Shown here: piece by piece, positions 44,567 through 54,800 of the stretch
Numbering within the stretch: position 1 is the stretch's first letter
Layout of the letters: every line of letters begins with the position of its first letter
Source: Murdochiella massiliensis
GTDB lineage: Bacteria > Bacillota > Clostridia > Tissierellales > Peptoniphilaceae
DNA: 64,000 nucleotides
Assembly: GCF_900059565.1 (NCBI RefSeq)
Contig: NZ_FIZW01000002.1
Span: forward strand, 868,001 to 932,000
Direction: 5' to 3'
Notes under the pieces: model-generated
Told to the model about the DNA's origin: nothing
The model's input: only the letters and a program-made list of their open reading frames with translations
Databases searched by the model: none
Made by a program: the position numbers and the translations under genes

Positions 44567-44568
44567 CG

Positions 44569-45702
44569 TTATCTCTTTCTCTTCATCAAGCGATCGTGAA
44601 TGGCCTGGCGAATCTTTTCACGCAAAGCGGCATCGGGAATGCGATCCAGCGTTTCCGCCATGCGCGATTCCACAATCATGCCTTCTGCTTCCTGTCGGCT
44701 GAGACCGCGACTCATGAGGTAGAAAAGCAGCTCTTCATCCACGCGCCCGGCAGAGGTCGCATGATTTCCCTCGACCGCATCTTCATGACAAAGCAGAACC
44801 GGCACCGCGACCGAATGCGCTTCGTCGCTCATCAAAACCGTAACCTCTTCTTCGTCGCCTACCGCGCCGCGCGCACCTTCTAAAAAGTCCAACGTTCCGC
44901 GGAAAGACTTGTACGCCTGATCAAGGAGCGCTCCATCTGCGCGAATTACCCCTTCGGTATACAAACCATGAAAACGGACATGGTAGAAAAGATCGATCTT
45001 CTCCTGCTCTTGGGCGAGGTAGGCGACATACTCTTCCATCTTCGCTTCCACACCTAACAGATCACCGGACAGATGATAATTCGTTCGTGCGCCGCCCAAT
45101 TCTACATGGGCAACCCGAAGGTTTCCGCCATCGGCTACCGTAAAGGCAACACGCTGATTGCTTATGGCGTTACTATTGAGTCGATTAATTAGCACAAGCT
45201 GTAAATCGGCATCCTCTTCCACCGCAATATCCAGCATACCGTTTCGGGCAACCTCGGTATTCTCGTCGCTTTTTACGTCCAACACGACCGTTGCGCAATG
45301 TCCGCACGGTACGCGCAGCTGCAGCCGATCCTGCAGAACCGGATTTTCTTTCGATAGAGCAAAATGCAGGGTTTGCACTGCGCCATCTTCTACTGCCCAC
45401 GAATAGGATACGTTCGCTTCCTGGGCATTTTTTGCTGCTACGGCTTCGGAAATACCCTGTGCATCGTGTCCCACGTTGCCGAAATCGACACCGTTCTGCT
45501 CTTGGACTTTTCCTTCTGTACGCTGCGCGTCGGTAAGTCCTTCGGTCGTTACGCCTTCAAAAGGAACCGTTTTCGGATACTCTTCTATCTGGGTCAGGAC
45601 ATCGTTGACTTTGAGCCACCGACAAGTTCTTGCGGGCAGCTCGCTTCCCCGATCTTGTTGAATATTGGTTTTTCGTGTCTCTTCCGTATGAAGAACGCTC
45701 AT
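44569..45702 (-). CDS. sufD: Fe-S cluster assembly scaffold subunit SufD
   Basis: A 377-residue β-helix protein of the SufBD family. The C-terminal region (EGNHATSAGRVDEELLFYLMSRGLSRQEAEGMIVE) is the diagnostic block. The N-terminal 100 residues are less conserved. It forms the SufBC2D scaffold with SufB and SufC. Its start overlaps the end of sufB by four bases. Confidence 0.93.
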   Translation of the reverse strand: MSVLHTEETRKTNIQQDRGSELPARTCRWLKVNDVLTQIEEYPKTVPFEGVTTEGLTDAQRTEGKVQEQNGVDFGNVGHDAQGISEAVAAKNAQEANVSYSWAVEDGAVQTLHFALSKENPVLQDRLQLRVPCGHCATVVLDVKSDENTEVARNGMLDIAVEEDADLQLVLINRLNSNAISNQRVAFTVADGGNLRVAHVELGGARTNYHLSGDLLGVEAKMEEYVAYLAQEQEKIDLFYHVRFHGLYTEGVIRADGALLDQAYKSFRGTLDFLEGARGAVGDEEEVTVLMSDEAHSVAVPVLLCHEDAVEGNHATSAGRVDEELLFYLMSRGLSRQEAEGMIVESRMAETLDRIPDAALREKIRQAIHDRLMKRKR

Positions 45703-47186
45703 CCGATCGCTCCTTTCAGTTCCAAAGTGATCAGATTGTTCATTTCTACTGCATATTCCATCGGCAGCTCTTTCGCAATCGGTTCAGCGAAGCCACGCAC
45801 AATCATGGCTTTCGCCTCTTCTTCGGGAATGCCGCGACTCATCAGGTAAAAGATAGCTGTTTCATCAATGCGCCCGATTTTCGCTTCATGCCCTAAATCC
45901 ACGTCATCGGTAGCGATGCGAATGGCAGGGATGGTGTCCGAACGGCTTTCTGCGTCCAACATAAGCGATTCACAGGAAACCGAACATTTCGACCCTTTTG
46001 CTTTTTCGTTGACATCCACCGTACCGCGATAGATGGCGACACCGCCGGACTTGGAGATGGATTTGGAGTTTATCGTAGAATAGGTGTTCGGCGCATAGTG
46101 CATCACTTGTGCGCCGGTGTCGAGATATTGTCCCTTGCCGGCAAAAGTGATGCCGGTAAACTCGCTGCGTGCGCCTTCCCCGACTAAGAGACTTGACGGA
46201 TAGAGCATGGAACAAGCCGAACCGAACGAACCGGAAACCCATTCAATGGAACCGCCTTTTTCCACCCGTGCGCGCTTGGTGTTGAGGTTATACATGTTTC
46301 GCGACCAGTTTTCAATCGTGGAATAGCGCAGATGCGCATTTTCTTTGACATACAGTTCAACCGCGCCAGCATGGAGATTTAACGTATTGTATTTTGGCGC
46401 GGAGCAGCCTTCGATAAAATGCACCGATCCACCCTCTTCGACCAGAATGAGCGTATGTTCAAATTGTCCTGCTCCGGGCGCATTCAGACGAAAATAACTT
46501 TGCAGCGGAATATCCACGTCCACGCCCTTCGGCACATAAACAAACGATCCGCCCGACCACACGGCATAATGCAACGCAGCATAGCGATGTAGACGCGGCG
46601 TAATGAGTTTTCCGAAATGCGCTTTAATAATATCGGGATACTCGCGCACCGCCGATTCAAAGTCGGTATACACTACCCCCTGTTCCGAAAGATAACTGCG
46701 CATATTGTGGTAAACCACTTCGGAATCATACTGTGCGCCCACGCCGGCAAGCGACTCTAACTCCGCTTCGGGAATGCCTAACTTGGTAAAGGTGTCGCGG
46801 ATCTCGTCCGGCACATTCTGCCAATCTCTTGCCATTTGTGCTTTGGGACGCACATACGTCGAAATCCGGTTCATATCGACCGCGTGCAAATCCGGTCCCC
46901 AATTCGGATTCTCTGAGGCGTTAAAAATCTCCAGTGCTTCGAGGCGCTTGTCGAGCATCCAGGACGGCTCCTCTTTATTGGCGGATATTTCGCGGATAAT
47001 ATCCTCCGTCAAGCCGTTCTCTACCTTTACATCGTACTCAAACGCATTCTTCTGATCGTATACGCCGCGCGGAAGCTCCTTAACGTCAGATTTTTCCGCC
47101 GCCTGAAATTCACCGGCCGCCAGACGCGCTTCCCGTTCCGCTTTTCGCCGCGCATGGCGCAGCGCGGCGTCGTCATTTCTGTTCAT
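45699..47186 (-). CDS. sufB: Fe-S cluster assembly scaffold subunit SufB
   Basis: A 495-residue protein with strong family blocks: YFRLNAPGAGQFEHTLILVE, FIEGCSAPKYNTLNLHAG (with the conserved Cys), ENWSRNMYNLNTKRA and LGHEAKIGRIDETAIFYLMS. It is the main scaffold on which clusters are built. It starts inside the end of sufC (14-bp overlap). Confidence 0.96.
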   Translation of the reverse strand: MNRNDDAALRHARRKAEREARLAAGEFQAAEKSDVKELPRGVYDQKNAFEYDVKVENGLTEDIIREISANKEEPSWMLDKRLEALEIFNASENPNWGPDLHAVDMNRISTYVRPKAQMARDWQNVPDEIRDTFTKLGIPEAELESLAGVGAQYDSEVVYHNMRSYLSEQGVVYTDFESAVREYPDIIKAHFGKLITPRLHRYAALHYAVWSGGSFVYVPKGVDVDIPLQSYFRLNAPGAGQFEHTLILVEEGGSVHFIEGCSAPKYNTLNLHAGAVELYVKENAHLRYSTIENWSRNMYNLNTKRARVEKGGSIEWVSGSFGSACSMLYPSSLLVGEGARSEFTGITFAGKGQYLDTGAQVMHYAPNTYSTINSKSISKSGGVAIYRGTVDVNEKAKGSKCSVSCESLMLDAESRSDTIPAIRIATDDVDLGHEAKIGRIDETAIFYLMSRGIPEEEAKAMIVRGFAEPIAKELPMEYAVEMNNLITLELKGAIG

Positions 47187-47943
47187 CGGTGACCTCCTCG
47201 GTCATCTCACGGCGAATCCATTCGTATCCTTCTCGGTTAATTCGGTCTGCTAATTCTGCGCCGCCGTTCTTCACGACTCTGCCGTCAATCACCACATGCA
47301 CAAAATCCGGATGCAGATATTCCAAAATACCGCTGATATGCGTAATGATGAGGCACGCCTTGGAATCATCCAGAAAATCGGCGACACCCCGACTGACAAT
47401 GCGCACAGCGTCCACGTCCAAGCCGGAGTCGGTTTCGTCCAACAGAATCAGTTTTGGATCCAACACCTGCATCTGCAAAATTTCCGTCTTTTTCTTTTCG
47501 CCTCCGGAGAAGCCGACATTCAAATAGCGTTCTGCATATTCCGGTGCCATAGACAGTTCTTCCATCTTTTCTGCGAGCGCTTTCTTGAATTTCAGAACCG
47601 ATGGCGTTTTTCCGTCGCACTGCCCTTTCGCCGTGCGCAGAAAATCCTCGACGCTTACGCCAGGCACTTCCTGCGGCGTTTGAAAGCTCAAAAAGATGCC
47701 CTTTCGGGCGCGTTCATCCGCGCTATTTTCGAGAATGCTCTCTCCCTCAAAAAGAATATCCCCTTGATGCACGTGATAATGGGGGTGCGCCATGATGGCG
47801 TTGGCAAGCGTCGATTTTCCGGCACCGTTTGGTCCCATCACGACATGAATTTCGCCCGGGTTAATGGTTAAGTCGATGCCCTTCAAAATGTCGCTCTGAT
47901 CAACACCAACATGTAAGTTTTTCAGTTCCAGTAATGCGGACAT
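47173..47943 (-). CDS. sufC: Fe-S assembly ATPase SufC
   Basis: A 256-residue ABC-type ATPase. It has Walker A GPNGAGKSTLANAI, signature FSGGEKKKTEILQM and Walker B PKLILLDETDSGLDVDAVR; the last motif is specific to SufC. It drives shape changes of the SufBD scaffold. It is the first gene of the sufCBDSU-lipoprotein unit, only 50 bp after tkt across a hairpin, with no room for an obvious strong promoter, so read-through from tkt may matter. Confidence 0.96.
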   Translation of the reverse strand: MSALLELKNLHVGVDQSDILKGIDLTINPGEIHVVMGPNGAGKSTLANAIMAHPHYHVHQGDILFEGESILENSADERARKGIFLSFQTPQEVPGVSVEDFLRTAKGQCDGKTPSVLKFKKALAEKMEELSMAPEYAERYLNVGFSGGEKKKTEILQMQVLDPKLILLDETDSGLDVDAVRIVSRGVADFLDDSKACLIITHISGILEYLHPDFVHVVIDGRVVKNGGAELADRINREGYEWIRREMTEEVTDEQK

Positions 47944-47965
47944 GTTTTCCTCTTTCCTACGTAAA

Positions 47966-47987
47966 AGCCTCGCCCTTCGGCGAGGCT
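47966..47987 (-). terminator. Hairpin between tkt and sufC
   Basis: AGCCTCGCC (47966-47974) and GGCGAGGCT (47979-47987) with a CTTC loop. On the minus strand only four T residues follow, so termination is probably partial. Confidence 0.75.
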
Positions 47988-47992
47988 GCGAC

Positions 47993-49993
47993 TTATCGTG
48001 TGAACGTGTCGCGGTATGCCTTGACCACCGCTTGCGTAGTTATACCCAATTCACGCAGTACTTCCTCCGCCGGAGCAGACAAACCGAAGCGATCAATGCC
48101 CAAGGCAACACCATCCAATCCGACGTAGCGTTCCCACCCGAAAGTGGTCGCCGCTTCGAGGCTCAAGCGGTTGCGCACCGCCGAAGGCAACACCTTCTCG
48201 CGGTAGGCGGTATCCTGACGGTCAAAACGCGCGGTACTCGGCAGAGAAACCACCGAAACATCAATACCGTCTTCGCCAAGCATCTTCTGCGCTTCGATGA
48301 GCAATTGGACTTCTGAACCCGTACCCATCAAAATGCCGTCCGGTATCTCTTTTTTCGACGGGGAAAGCACATAACCGCCACGGGCAACGCCTTCCTCCGC
48401 TTTTTCGTCCGTCGTCGGCAGTACCGGAATGTTCTGGCGGGTTAACACGAGCATCGTGGGATGATCGGTGCTCTCTACTGCGAGCCGCCAAGCCTGCGCG
48501 GTCTCGTTGGCATCCGCCGGACGCAGAACATCCAAGTTCGGCATGGCGCGCCAGCTGGCGAGTTGTTCAATCGGTTCATGCGTTGGGCCGTCTTCGCCGA
48601 CCGCCACGCTATCGTGGGTCAACACGTAAATCACGGGTAGCTTCGACAGGGCGGCCACACGCGCCGCACCGCGGAAATAATCGGAGAAGACAAAGAACGT
48701 GGCGCCGAATACTTTCGTGCCGCCGTGTAATGCAATACCGTTATTAATGGCGGCCATGGCAAATTCGCGCACACCGTACCAGATATTTCGATTGGCATCC
48801 TCTTCCACGCGGAAGGCGCCTTCTCCGCCGATTTGCGTCTTATTGGAACTGGATAAGTCTGCGGATCCTCCCCAGAAATTCGGTACCGCTTTCGCAATGG
48901 CCTGGATTACCGTATGGGATGTGGCACGTGTTGCCTCGGCTTTGTCGCCTTCTTTCCAGGAGGGTAACTCCTCCGCCCAGTTTTCCGGTAGTTTTCCGGC
49001 AAACGCATCGATATAGGCTTGTGCCCGATCCGGATCCTTTTCGGCCAGTCGGTCAAAGCGTTCCTGCCAAGCGCGTTCCTCCTCTTCGCCACGTTTCATG
49101 ACCGTATCGGTGAAATGCGCTTTCACTTCTTCCGGAACGGTAAACGCAGGATAGTCCCAGCCCAACGTCTTTTTTAAGGACTCCGTCGCTTCTTCGCCAA
49201 GCGGTGCGCCGTGCACGCTGTTGGTACCGGCCTTTGGTGCACCGTAACCGATCACGGTGTGTACTTCGATCAGCGTCGGACGTTCTTTATCGGCACGTGC
49301 TTCGCGAATCGTCTCGGCAATGGCTTCAGTATCGTTACCGTCGGCAACATCGAGCACCTGCCAGCCGTAGGCACGGAAACGCTCTGCCACGTTTTCCGTA
49401 AAGACCTGTTCGGTCTCGCCATCCAGACAAATAGCATTGGAATCATAAAGGACAATAAGTTTGCCGAGCTTCAGACGACCGGCAAGGGACGCCGCTTCTG
49501 CGCTGACGCCTTCCATGAGGTCGCCGTCTCCGCAAAGGACATAGGTATCGTGGTCCACGAGCGTTTCGCCGTCACGGTTAAACTTGGCGGCCAAATGCGC
49601 TTCGGCCATGGCCATGCCCACACCGTTGGCAAATCCCTGGCCGAGCGGGCCTGTGGTCGCCTCTACTCCCGGCGTATGGTGTACTTCCGGATGTCCCGGC
49701 GTTTTGGCATTTAGCTGACGAAACTGTTTCAGATCGTCAAGAGAAAGGTCGTATCCCGACAAATGCAGCATACTGTAAAGCAGTGCCGAGCCGTGACCGG
49801 CCGAGAGCACAAAGCGGTCGCGGTTTGACCAGTCCGGGTTTTTCGGATTTTGCCGCAAAAACTGCGTCCAGAGCGTATACGCCATGGGTGCCGCGCCCAG
49901 CGGCAGACCGGGGTGACCGGAGTTGGCTTTATTGATTTGGTCGACACTCAACATACGTATCGTTTGAATGGCCAGCTGTTCAATGGATTTCAT
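47993..49993 (-). CDS. tkt: Transketolase
   Basis: A 666-residue thiamine-diphosphate enzyme of the pentose phosphate pathway. It contains the N-terminal [20 protein letters not shown], the ThDP motif [18 protein letters not shown], the central [23 protein letters not shown] block and the C-terminal domain [14 protein letters not shown]. The ATG at 49993 follows GGAGG; the open frame continues upstream to 50131 but lacks homology. It lies about 45 bp after mrp on the same strand. Confidence 0.96.
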   Translation of the reverse strand: MKSIEQLAIQTIRMLSVDQINKANSGHPGLPLGAAPMAYTLWTQFLRQNPKNPDWSNRDRFVLSAGHGSALLYSMLHLSGYDLSLDDLKQFRQLNAKTPGHPEVHHTPGVEATTGPLGQGFANGVGMAMAEAHLAAKFNRDGETLVDHDTYVLCGDGDLMEGVSAEAASLAGRLKLGKLIVLYDSNAICLDGETEQVFTENVAERFRAYGWQVLDVADGNDTEAIAETIREARADKERPTLIEVHTVIGYGAPKAGTNSVHGAPLGEEATESLKKTLGWDYPAFTVPEEVKAHFTDTVMKRGEEEERAWQERFDRLAEKDPDRAQAYIDAFAGKLPENWAEELPSWKEGDKAEATRATSHTVIQAIAKAVPNFWGGSADLSSSNKTQIGGEGAFRVEEDANRNIWYGVREFAMAAINNGIALHGGTKVFGATFFVFSDYFRGAARVAALSKLPVIYVLTHDSVAVGEDGPTHEPIEQLASWRAMPNLDVLRPADANETAQAWRLAVESTDHPTMLVLTRQNIPVLPTTDEKAEEGVARGGYVLSPSKKEIPDGILMGTGSEVQLLIEAQKMLGEDGIDVSVVSLPSTARFDRQDTAYREKVLPSAVRNRLSLEAATTFGWERYVGLDGVALGIDRFGLSAPAEEVLRELGITTQAVVKAYRDTFTR

Positions 49994-50036
49994 GTTTCCT
50001 CCTTGCGCAAAATGCGATTCCTTTTGGAGATACCTT

Positions 50037-50846
50037 CTACTTAAGATGCTGTTCGACTTCGTTTTCCAGAATGGCCGCAATGGTCGGGGCAAACGGACGC
50101 GTATCGGCTTCTTCGACGCGGCCCTCATCAATTAAGGTGGCTAAGTTCGGATTGATGGCAAGCTTCGCCAGCACGGGAAGGCCATAGCGTTTGGCCACTT
50201 CGTCGATGCGGCTCTTGCCGAAGATGTCATAGCGTCGTTTTGTATCCGGCGCTTCAAAGTAACTCATGTTTTCCATGATACCAAAAACGGGAAGGCTCAT
50301 CATCCTGGTCATGTTAATGGCTTTTTCGACCACCATGCTGACCAGTTCCTGCGGAGAGGTAACGATGAGCACCCCGTCAACGGGAATCATCTGAAATACG
50401 GTTAAGGGCACATCGCCGGTTCCCGGCGGCATATCGACAAAGAGATAATCCACGTCTTCATAGACCACTTCCGTCCAGAATTGCTGAATCGCACTGCCGA
50501 CGAGCGCTCCTTTCCAGAGCACGGGATCGGTATCGTGCGGCAAAAGAAGGTTCGTGGAAACAATCTGAATGCCACTCTTTGTACGTCGCGCATAGGGGAT
50601 GCCATTTTTCCGTTCCAGTCCTCCCTCCAGACCGAAGGCATGGGGAATGGAAGGGCCGGTCACGTCAGCATCGAGAATTGCCGCTTTCCGGCCGGTCTGC
50701 TGCATGGCGAGCGCGCACATCGTCGTCACCATGGATTTGCCGACGCCGCCCTTTCCCGACATGATCGCAATCACGTGGCCGATTCGGCTCTTTTCATGGG
50801 GATCCTTATAAAATACCGGCTTTTTTCGCGTATTTTCCTCGCTCAT
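50037..50846 (-). CDS. mrp: Mrp/ApbC (NBP35-like) P-loop ATPase, Fe-S carrier
   Basis: A 269-residue deviant-Walker ATPase: [35 protein letters not shown], and the [15 protein letters not shown] block typical of Mrp. Proteins of this family bind and deliver Fe-S clusters. The family's C-terminal CxxC pair is not obvious here; only NMSYFEAPD is seen where NMSYFxCP is usual, so cluster binding may differ. Its ATG overlaps the end of the isomerase gene by four bases. Confidence 0.88.
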   Translation of the reverse strand: MSEENTRKKPVFYKDPHEKSRIGHVIAIMSGKGGVGKSMVTTMCALAMQQTGRKAAILDADVTGPSIPHAFGLEGGLERKNGIPYARRTKSGIQIVSTNLLLPHDTDPVLWKGALVGSAIQQFWTEVVYEDVDYLFVDMPPGTGDVPLTVFQMIPVDGVLIVTSPQELVSMVVEKAINMTRMMSLPVFGIMENMSYFEAPDTKRRYDIFGKSRIDEVAKRYGLPVLAKLAINPNLATLIDEGRVEEADTRPFAPTIAAILENEVEQHLK

Positions 50847-51892
50847 ACTCTTCCCTTTCGTCCTTCGGTGCGTTCCTCCGCGTCCACCAGTTCTTTCAGG
50901 CGTCCGACCATCAGGTAGGGAATGCGATGCAAATCCGCCATCGTCCGACAGCCCAAAAGCAGAAGCCCCATAGCAATATTATCCAGGACGCCCTGCAGAT
51001 ATTCTTCGGCATATTCCAGTGAACCGTGCATCAGGTAGCGCAGAAGCTCTCCGGAAATTGCGCTCATATCTGCACCCAGCACGTGCGCGTGCAACACATC
51101 CGTCGCCGTGGTGATGCCGCCTGAAGCGATACGCTTGGTGTTCGGACATTCCTTATGCACATTCCAAATGGCCTTCGCCGTCGGAATGCCCCAGGAATAA
51201 AATTCCGTAAGATCACGGTGCATGGAGCGTTGATCCTCCACCTCCATGAAATTGGTTCCGCCTGAGCCGGATACATCAATGTATTCCACAGGAATATCGC
51301 GAAGAAGACGCCCGTCCTGACGACTCATGCCGAATCCGACTTCCTTCACGATCACTTTTCCGGGAAATGCCTCGGCGATGCGCCGAAGATTATCATACAG
51401 ACCGCGAAAATCGCGATCCCCTTCTTCCTGTGCCATTTCCTGCGAAGGGTTGACGTGTATGCCGATGCCCTGTGCATCGATCATCTCCATCGCGCGCGCA
51501 ACCTGATCCACCGAAACGCCCGCCGACACGTTGCCGATAATGAGGCCATCCTGCCCCAACGTTTCGCGCACAATGTGGAAGGAATCCACCGCTTCCGGAT
51601 CTTCGAGCGCGATGACCTGCGAGCCGACCTGCATGGGCAAACCGAAATCCTTGGCAATCTGCGCCAGATCGCGGTTGATACCCTTGGTCATATCGGTCCC
51701 GCCCGTCATGGCGTTAATCATGAGCGGTGCTGGAATGGTGCGACCGAAAAATTCCACCGAAGTATCAATGTCGGAAAGAGCAAGTTCCGGAAAGGATACC
51801 GGCTCGAGCACGACCTGATCCAGGAGCGTTCCGCCATACGGTTCGGTTCGCAACACCTGTTCAATGTGTTCATCTTTGCGTTCTTTGCGCAT
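50843..51892 (-). CDS. fni: Isopentenyl-diphosphate Δ-isomerase, type 2 (FMN-dependent)
   Basis: A 349-residue TIM-barrel flavoprotein that interconverts IPP and DMAPP. Starting at MRKERKDEHIEQVL (51892, after GGGAGGAG), it shows INAMTGGTDMTKGINRDLAQIA, QVGSQVIALEDPE, the HVNPSQEMAQEEGDRDF substrate loop, VKEVGFGMS and DVSGSGGTNFMEVE. The presence of type 2 enzyme is usual for Firmicutes. The start overlaps the end of the giant activase gene by 23 bp. Confidence 0.94.
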   Translation of the reverse strand: MRKERKDEHIEQVLRTEPYGGTLLDQVVLEPVSFPELALSDIDTSVEFFGRTIPAPLMINAMTGGTDMTKGINRDLAQIAKDFGLPMQVGSQVIALEDPEAVDSFHIVRETLGQDGLIIGNVSAGVSVDQVARAMEMIDAQGIGIHVNPSQEMAQEEGDRDFRGLYDNLRRIAEAFPGKVIVKEVGFGMSRQDGRLLRDIPVEYIDVSGSGGTNFMEVEDQRSMHRDLTEFYSWGIPTAKAIWNVHKECPNTKRIASGGITTATDVLHAHVLGADMSAISGELLRYLMHGSLEYAEEYLQGVLDNIAMGLLLLGCRTMADLHRIPYLMVGRLKELVDAEERTEGRKGRV

Positions 51893-54800
51893 AGTTCTCC
51901 TCCCCATTTTCTTCTTCCCGGCGCAGGATGACCGGCGGATCAATGCTGTCCGCATCCGTCGTGCGGTGCGCTTCCGTGTGGTGCATCGCTTTTTTGTCTC
52001 CCCGTCCGCCGACAACTTCCCAAGCGGAGCTCATCATGAGCTTGACACGATTGATCTGATTGACTTCGGAAGCACCCGGATCATAGTCGATCGCGATAAT
52101 GTTGGCTTCCGGATGTTCTTCACGCACGGCCTTCATCACGCCCTTGCCGGTTATGTGGTTGGGCAGACAGCCGAACGGTTGGATGCAGACAATGTTCGGT
52201 GCCCCCTGTTCAATGAGCTCAATCATTTCACCGGCCAAAAGCCATCCTTCGCCGTATTGATGGCCCAGCGAGACGACTTCCTGCGCATAGTCTTCAATCT
52301 GCTTCGCATAGGGCGGTTCCTGAAAATGTCTTGAGGCGCGCAGCGCTTTTCTGGCGGGTTTTCGATAGTATTCGATGGCCGATACGCCCAGCCCGCTCGA
52401 AATAAAGCCCAACAACTTGCTCTTGCCGAGCAAATCGCTCTTGTGTTTCGCATTACGGAAACAGTACACCATAAAGTCCATCAAGTCCGGAACGATGACC
52501 TCAGCGCCTTCATCCTCCAACAGCTTTTGCAAGTGGTTGTTCGCTTCCGGCAGATATTTAACTAAAATTTCGCCGACGATGCCCGCTTTCGGGCAGACGC
52601 ACGCAACACGGGGAACCGTATCAAATTCTTCGACGCAGTCCACACAGAGTTTCTTAAAGAGCGATCGGTGCGGTCGAACGACAAATTCCGCAAAGCGCGA
52701 AATCCATTTGTCTTTCAAGCGATCGGTCTGTCCCGCGTTCTTCTCATAGGGTCTTGTCGCGTTGGCGCAGCGCATGACAAGATCGCCTGCAACCAGGGCA
52801 TAGCCGGCTTTGTTCAACAGCGACGGGCCGACAGAAAATCCTTCGGATACTTCAATTCCCTGCACCGAAAGAGCAATCACCGGCACTTGCGGATAGCCCA
52901 TGTCGGCCAAGCCTTTGCGGATATAGCCGACGTAATTGGATGCACGACACGCGCCGCCGGTCTGCGTCATCAACAACGCCGTTCGATCGGGATCGTATTT
53001 TCCGCTCTCCAGTGCTTCCAGCATCTGGCCGATTACGGTAATTGATGGATAGCACGAGTCATTGTTCACGTATTTTAAGCCCGCATCCACCACCGACTGA
53101 TCTACGCGCGTGAGAAAGTCAAAATGGTAGCCTTCTCCTGCCAACGCCTGCTCCAGAATAGCAAAATGATCCGGCGCCATATTCGGCACCAGAATGGTGT
53201 AGCCGTCTTTTTTCATCTGCTTGGTAAACGAGGCCTTCGCCGGTGCATAGGAATCGTTACGGCGAGACGTCTCACGTTTTTCCTCCCGGTCTGTGCCGGA
53301 AAGCGCCTGCAACAACGAACGAATACGAATTTTCACCGCCCCGAGATTGGACACTTCGTCAATTTTCAGAAGGGTATAGATTTTTCCTTTGCTCTCGAGA
53401 ATTTCCTGCACCTGGTCGGAAGTGACGGCATCCAGGCCGCATCCGAAGGAATTGAGCTGAATCATTTCCAGATCGGGATGCGCCGTAACAAATTCCGCCG
53501 CGCGATAAAGACGGCTGTGGTACACCCATTGATCCAGCACGCGCAAATCCTCGGAAACATCCTGCTGATTCATGGCGATACTGTCTTCGCTGAGCACCGC
53601 AAGTCCCATGCCGTTAATCAGCTCCGGAATGCCGTGGTTGACCTCTTTATCCACATGATACGGACGGCCGGAGAGCACGATACCTTTTGCATGATGTTCC
53701 TTCATCCACTCGAGCGCGGCCTGCCCTTCCCGACGAATGTCGCGATGATAATTTTTCTGTTCTTCCCAGGCCGCGGAAACGGCGCGTCGAATGGCAGCCG
53801 CCGGAATTTCCATGGTTTGGCCGTCCACGGTGAAGTGCGCGAAGACCTGTATCAGGCGCTCTGTAAGGGTTCGCTCATCTGCAAAGGACAGGAACGGATG
53901 CAGATACGTCACCCCTTTTTCTTCCAGCGCGGAGACGTTATTTTTGATGACTTCCGGAAAGCCGATCACAACCGGACAGTTGATCTGGTTTACCGCCTTT
54001 TCAAACTGTTTGGTTTCATAGAAAACGCTCGGATAAAAAATCAGGCGCACGCCCTTCTCCACAAGATCCTCAATATGACCGTGCACGAGTTTGGCCGGAT
54101 AGCACACGGTTTCGGACGAAATGGAGGCCAGCCCCTTGTCATACATTGCACGTGAGCTTTCTCCCGAAAGTTCAACCGGAAAACCCAGACGGCTGAAAAA
54201 CGTGTGCCAGAACGGCAGATTTTCATACATATTCAGCACGCGCGGCAAGCCCACGGTCGGGAATTTAGCCTGTTCTTCGCCGATGCTACTGTAATAGTGA
54301 AAAAGTCTGTCGTATTTATATTGGTAAAGATTCGGCAATCCCTTTTCCTTGCGTACCACACCCGCTCCGCGCTCGCAGCGGTTGCCGGAAATATAGCGCG
54401 TACCGTCGGAAAAGACGTTGATGGTGAGTGCGCAGTTGTTGGTGCAGCGCCCGCAACGCGCCATTTTTTGCGTATAGGTGAAATCCGCCAGTTCTTGAGC
54501 CGTCTTGATCCCGCTCTCTCCCGTGGAACGACTTTTCGCAATCAGCGCCATGCCCATGGCACCCATCAAGCCGGCGATCGCCGGGCGCGTCGCATGGCGT
54601 CCGGTTACTTTTTCAAAGGCGCGCAGAATTGCATCCCCGTAGAACGTGCCGCCCTGAACCACCAAATTTTTGCCCAGGCTCTTGGGATCGCGCACCTTAA
54701 TGACTTTTTGAATGGCATTTTTAATAACGGAATAGCAGAGTCCTGCGGCAATGTCGCCCACATCGGAGCCCTCTTTTTGTGCCTGCTTGACCTTGGAGTT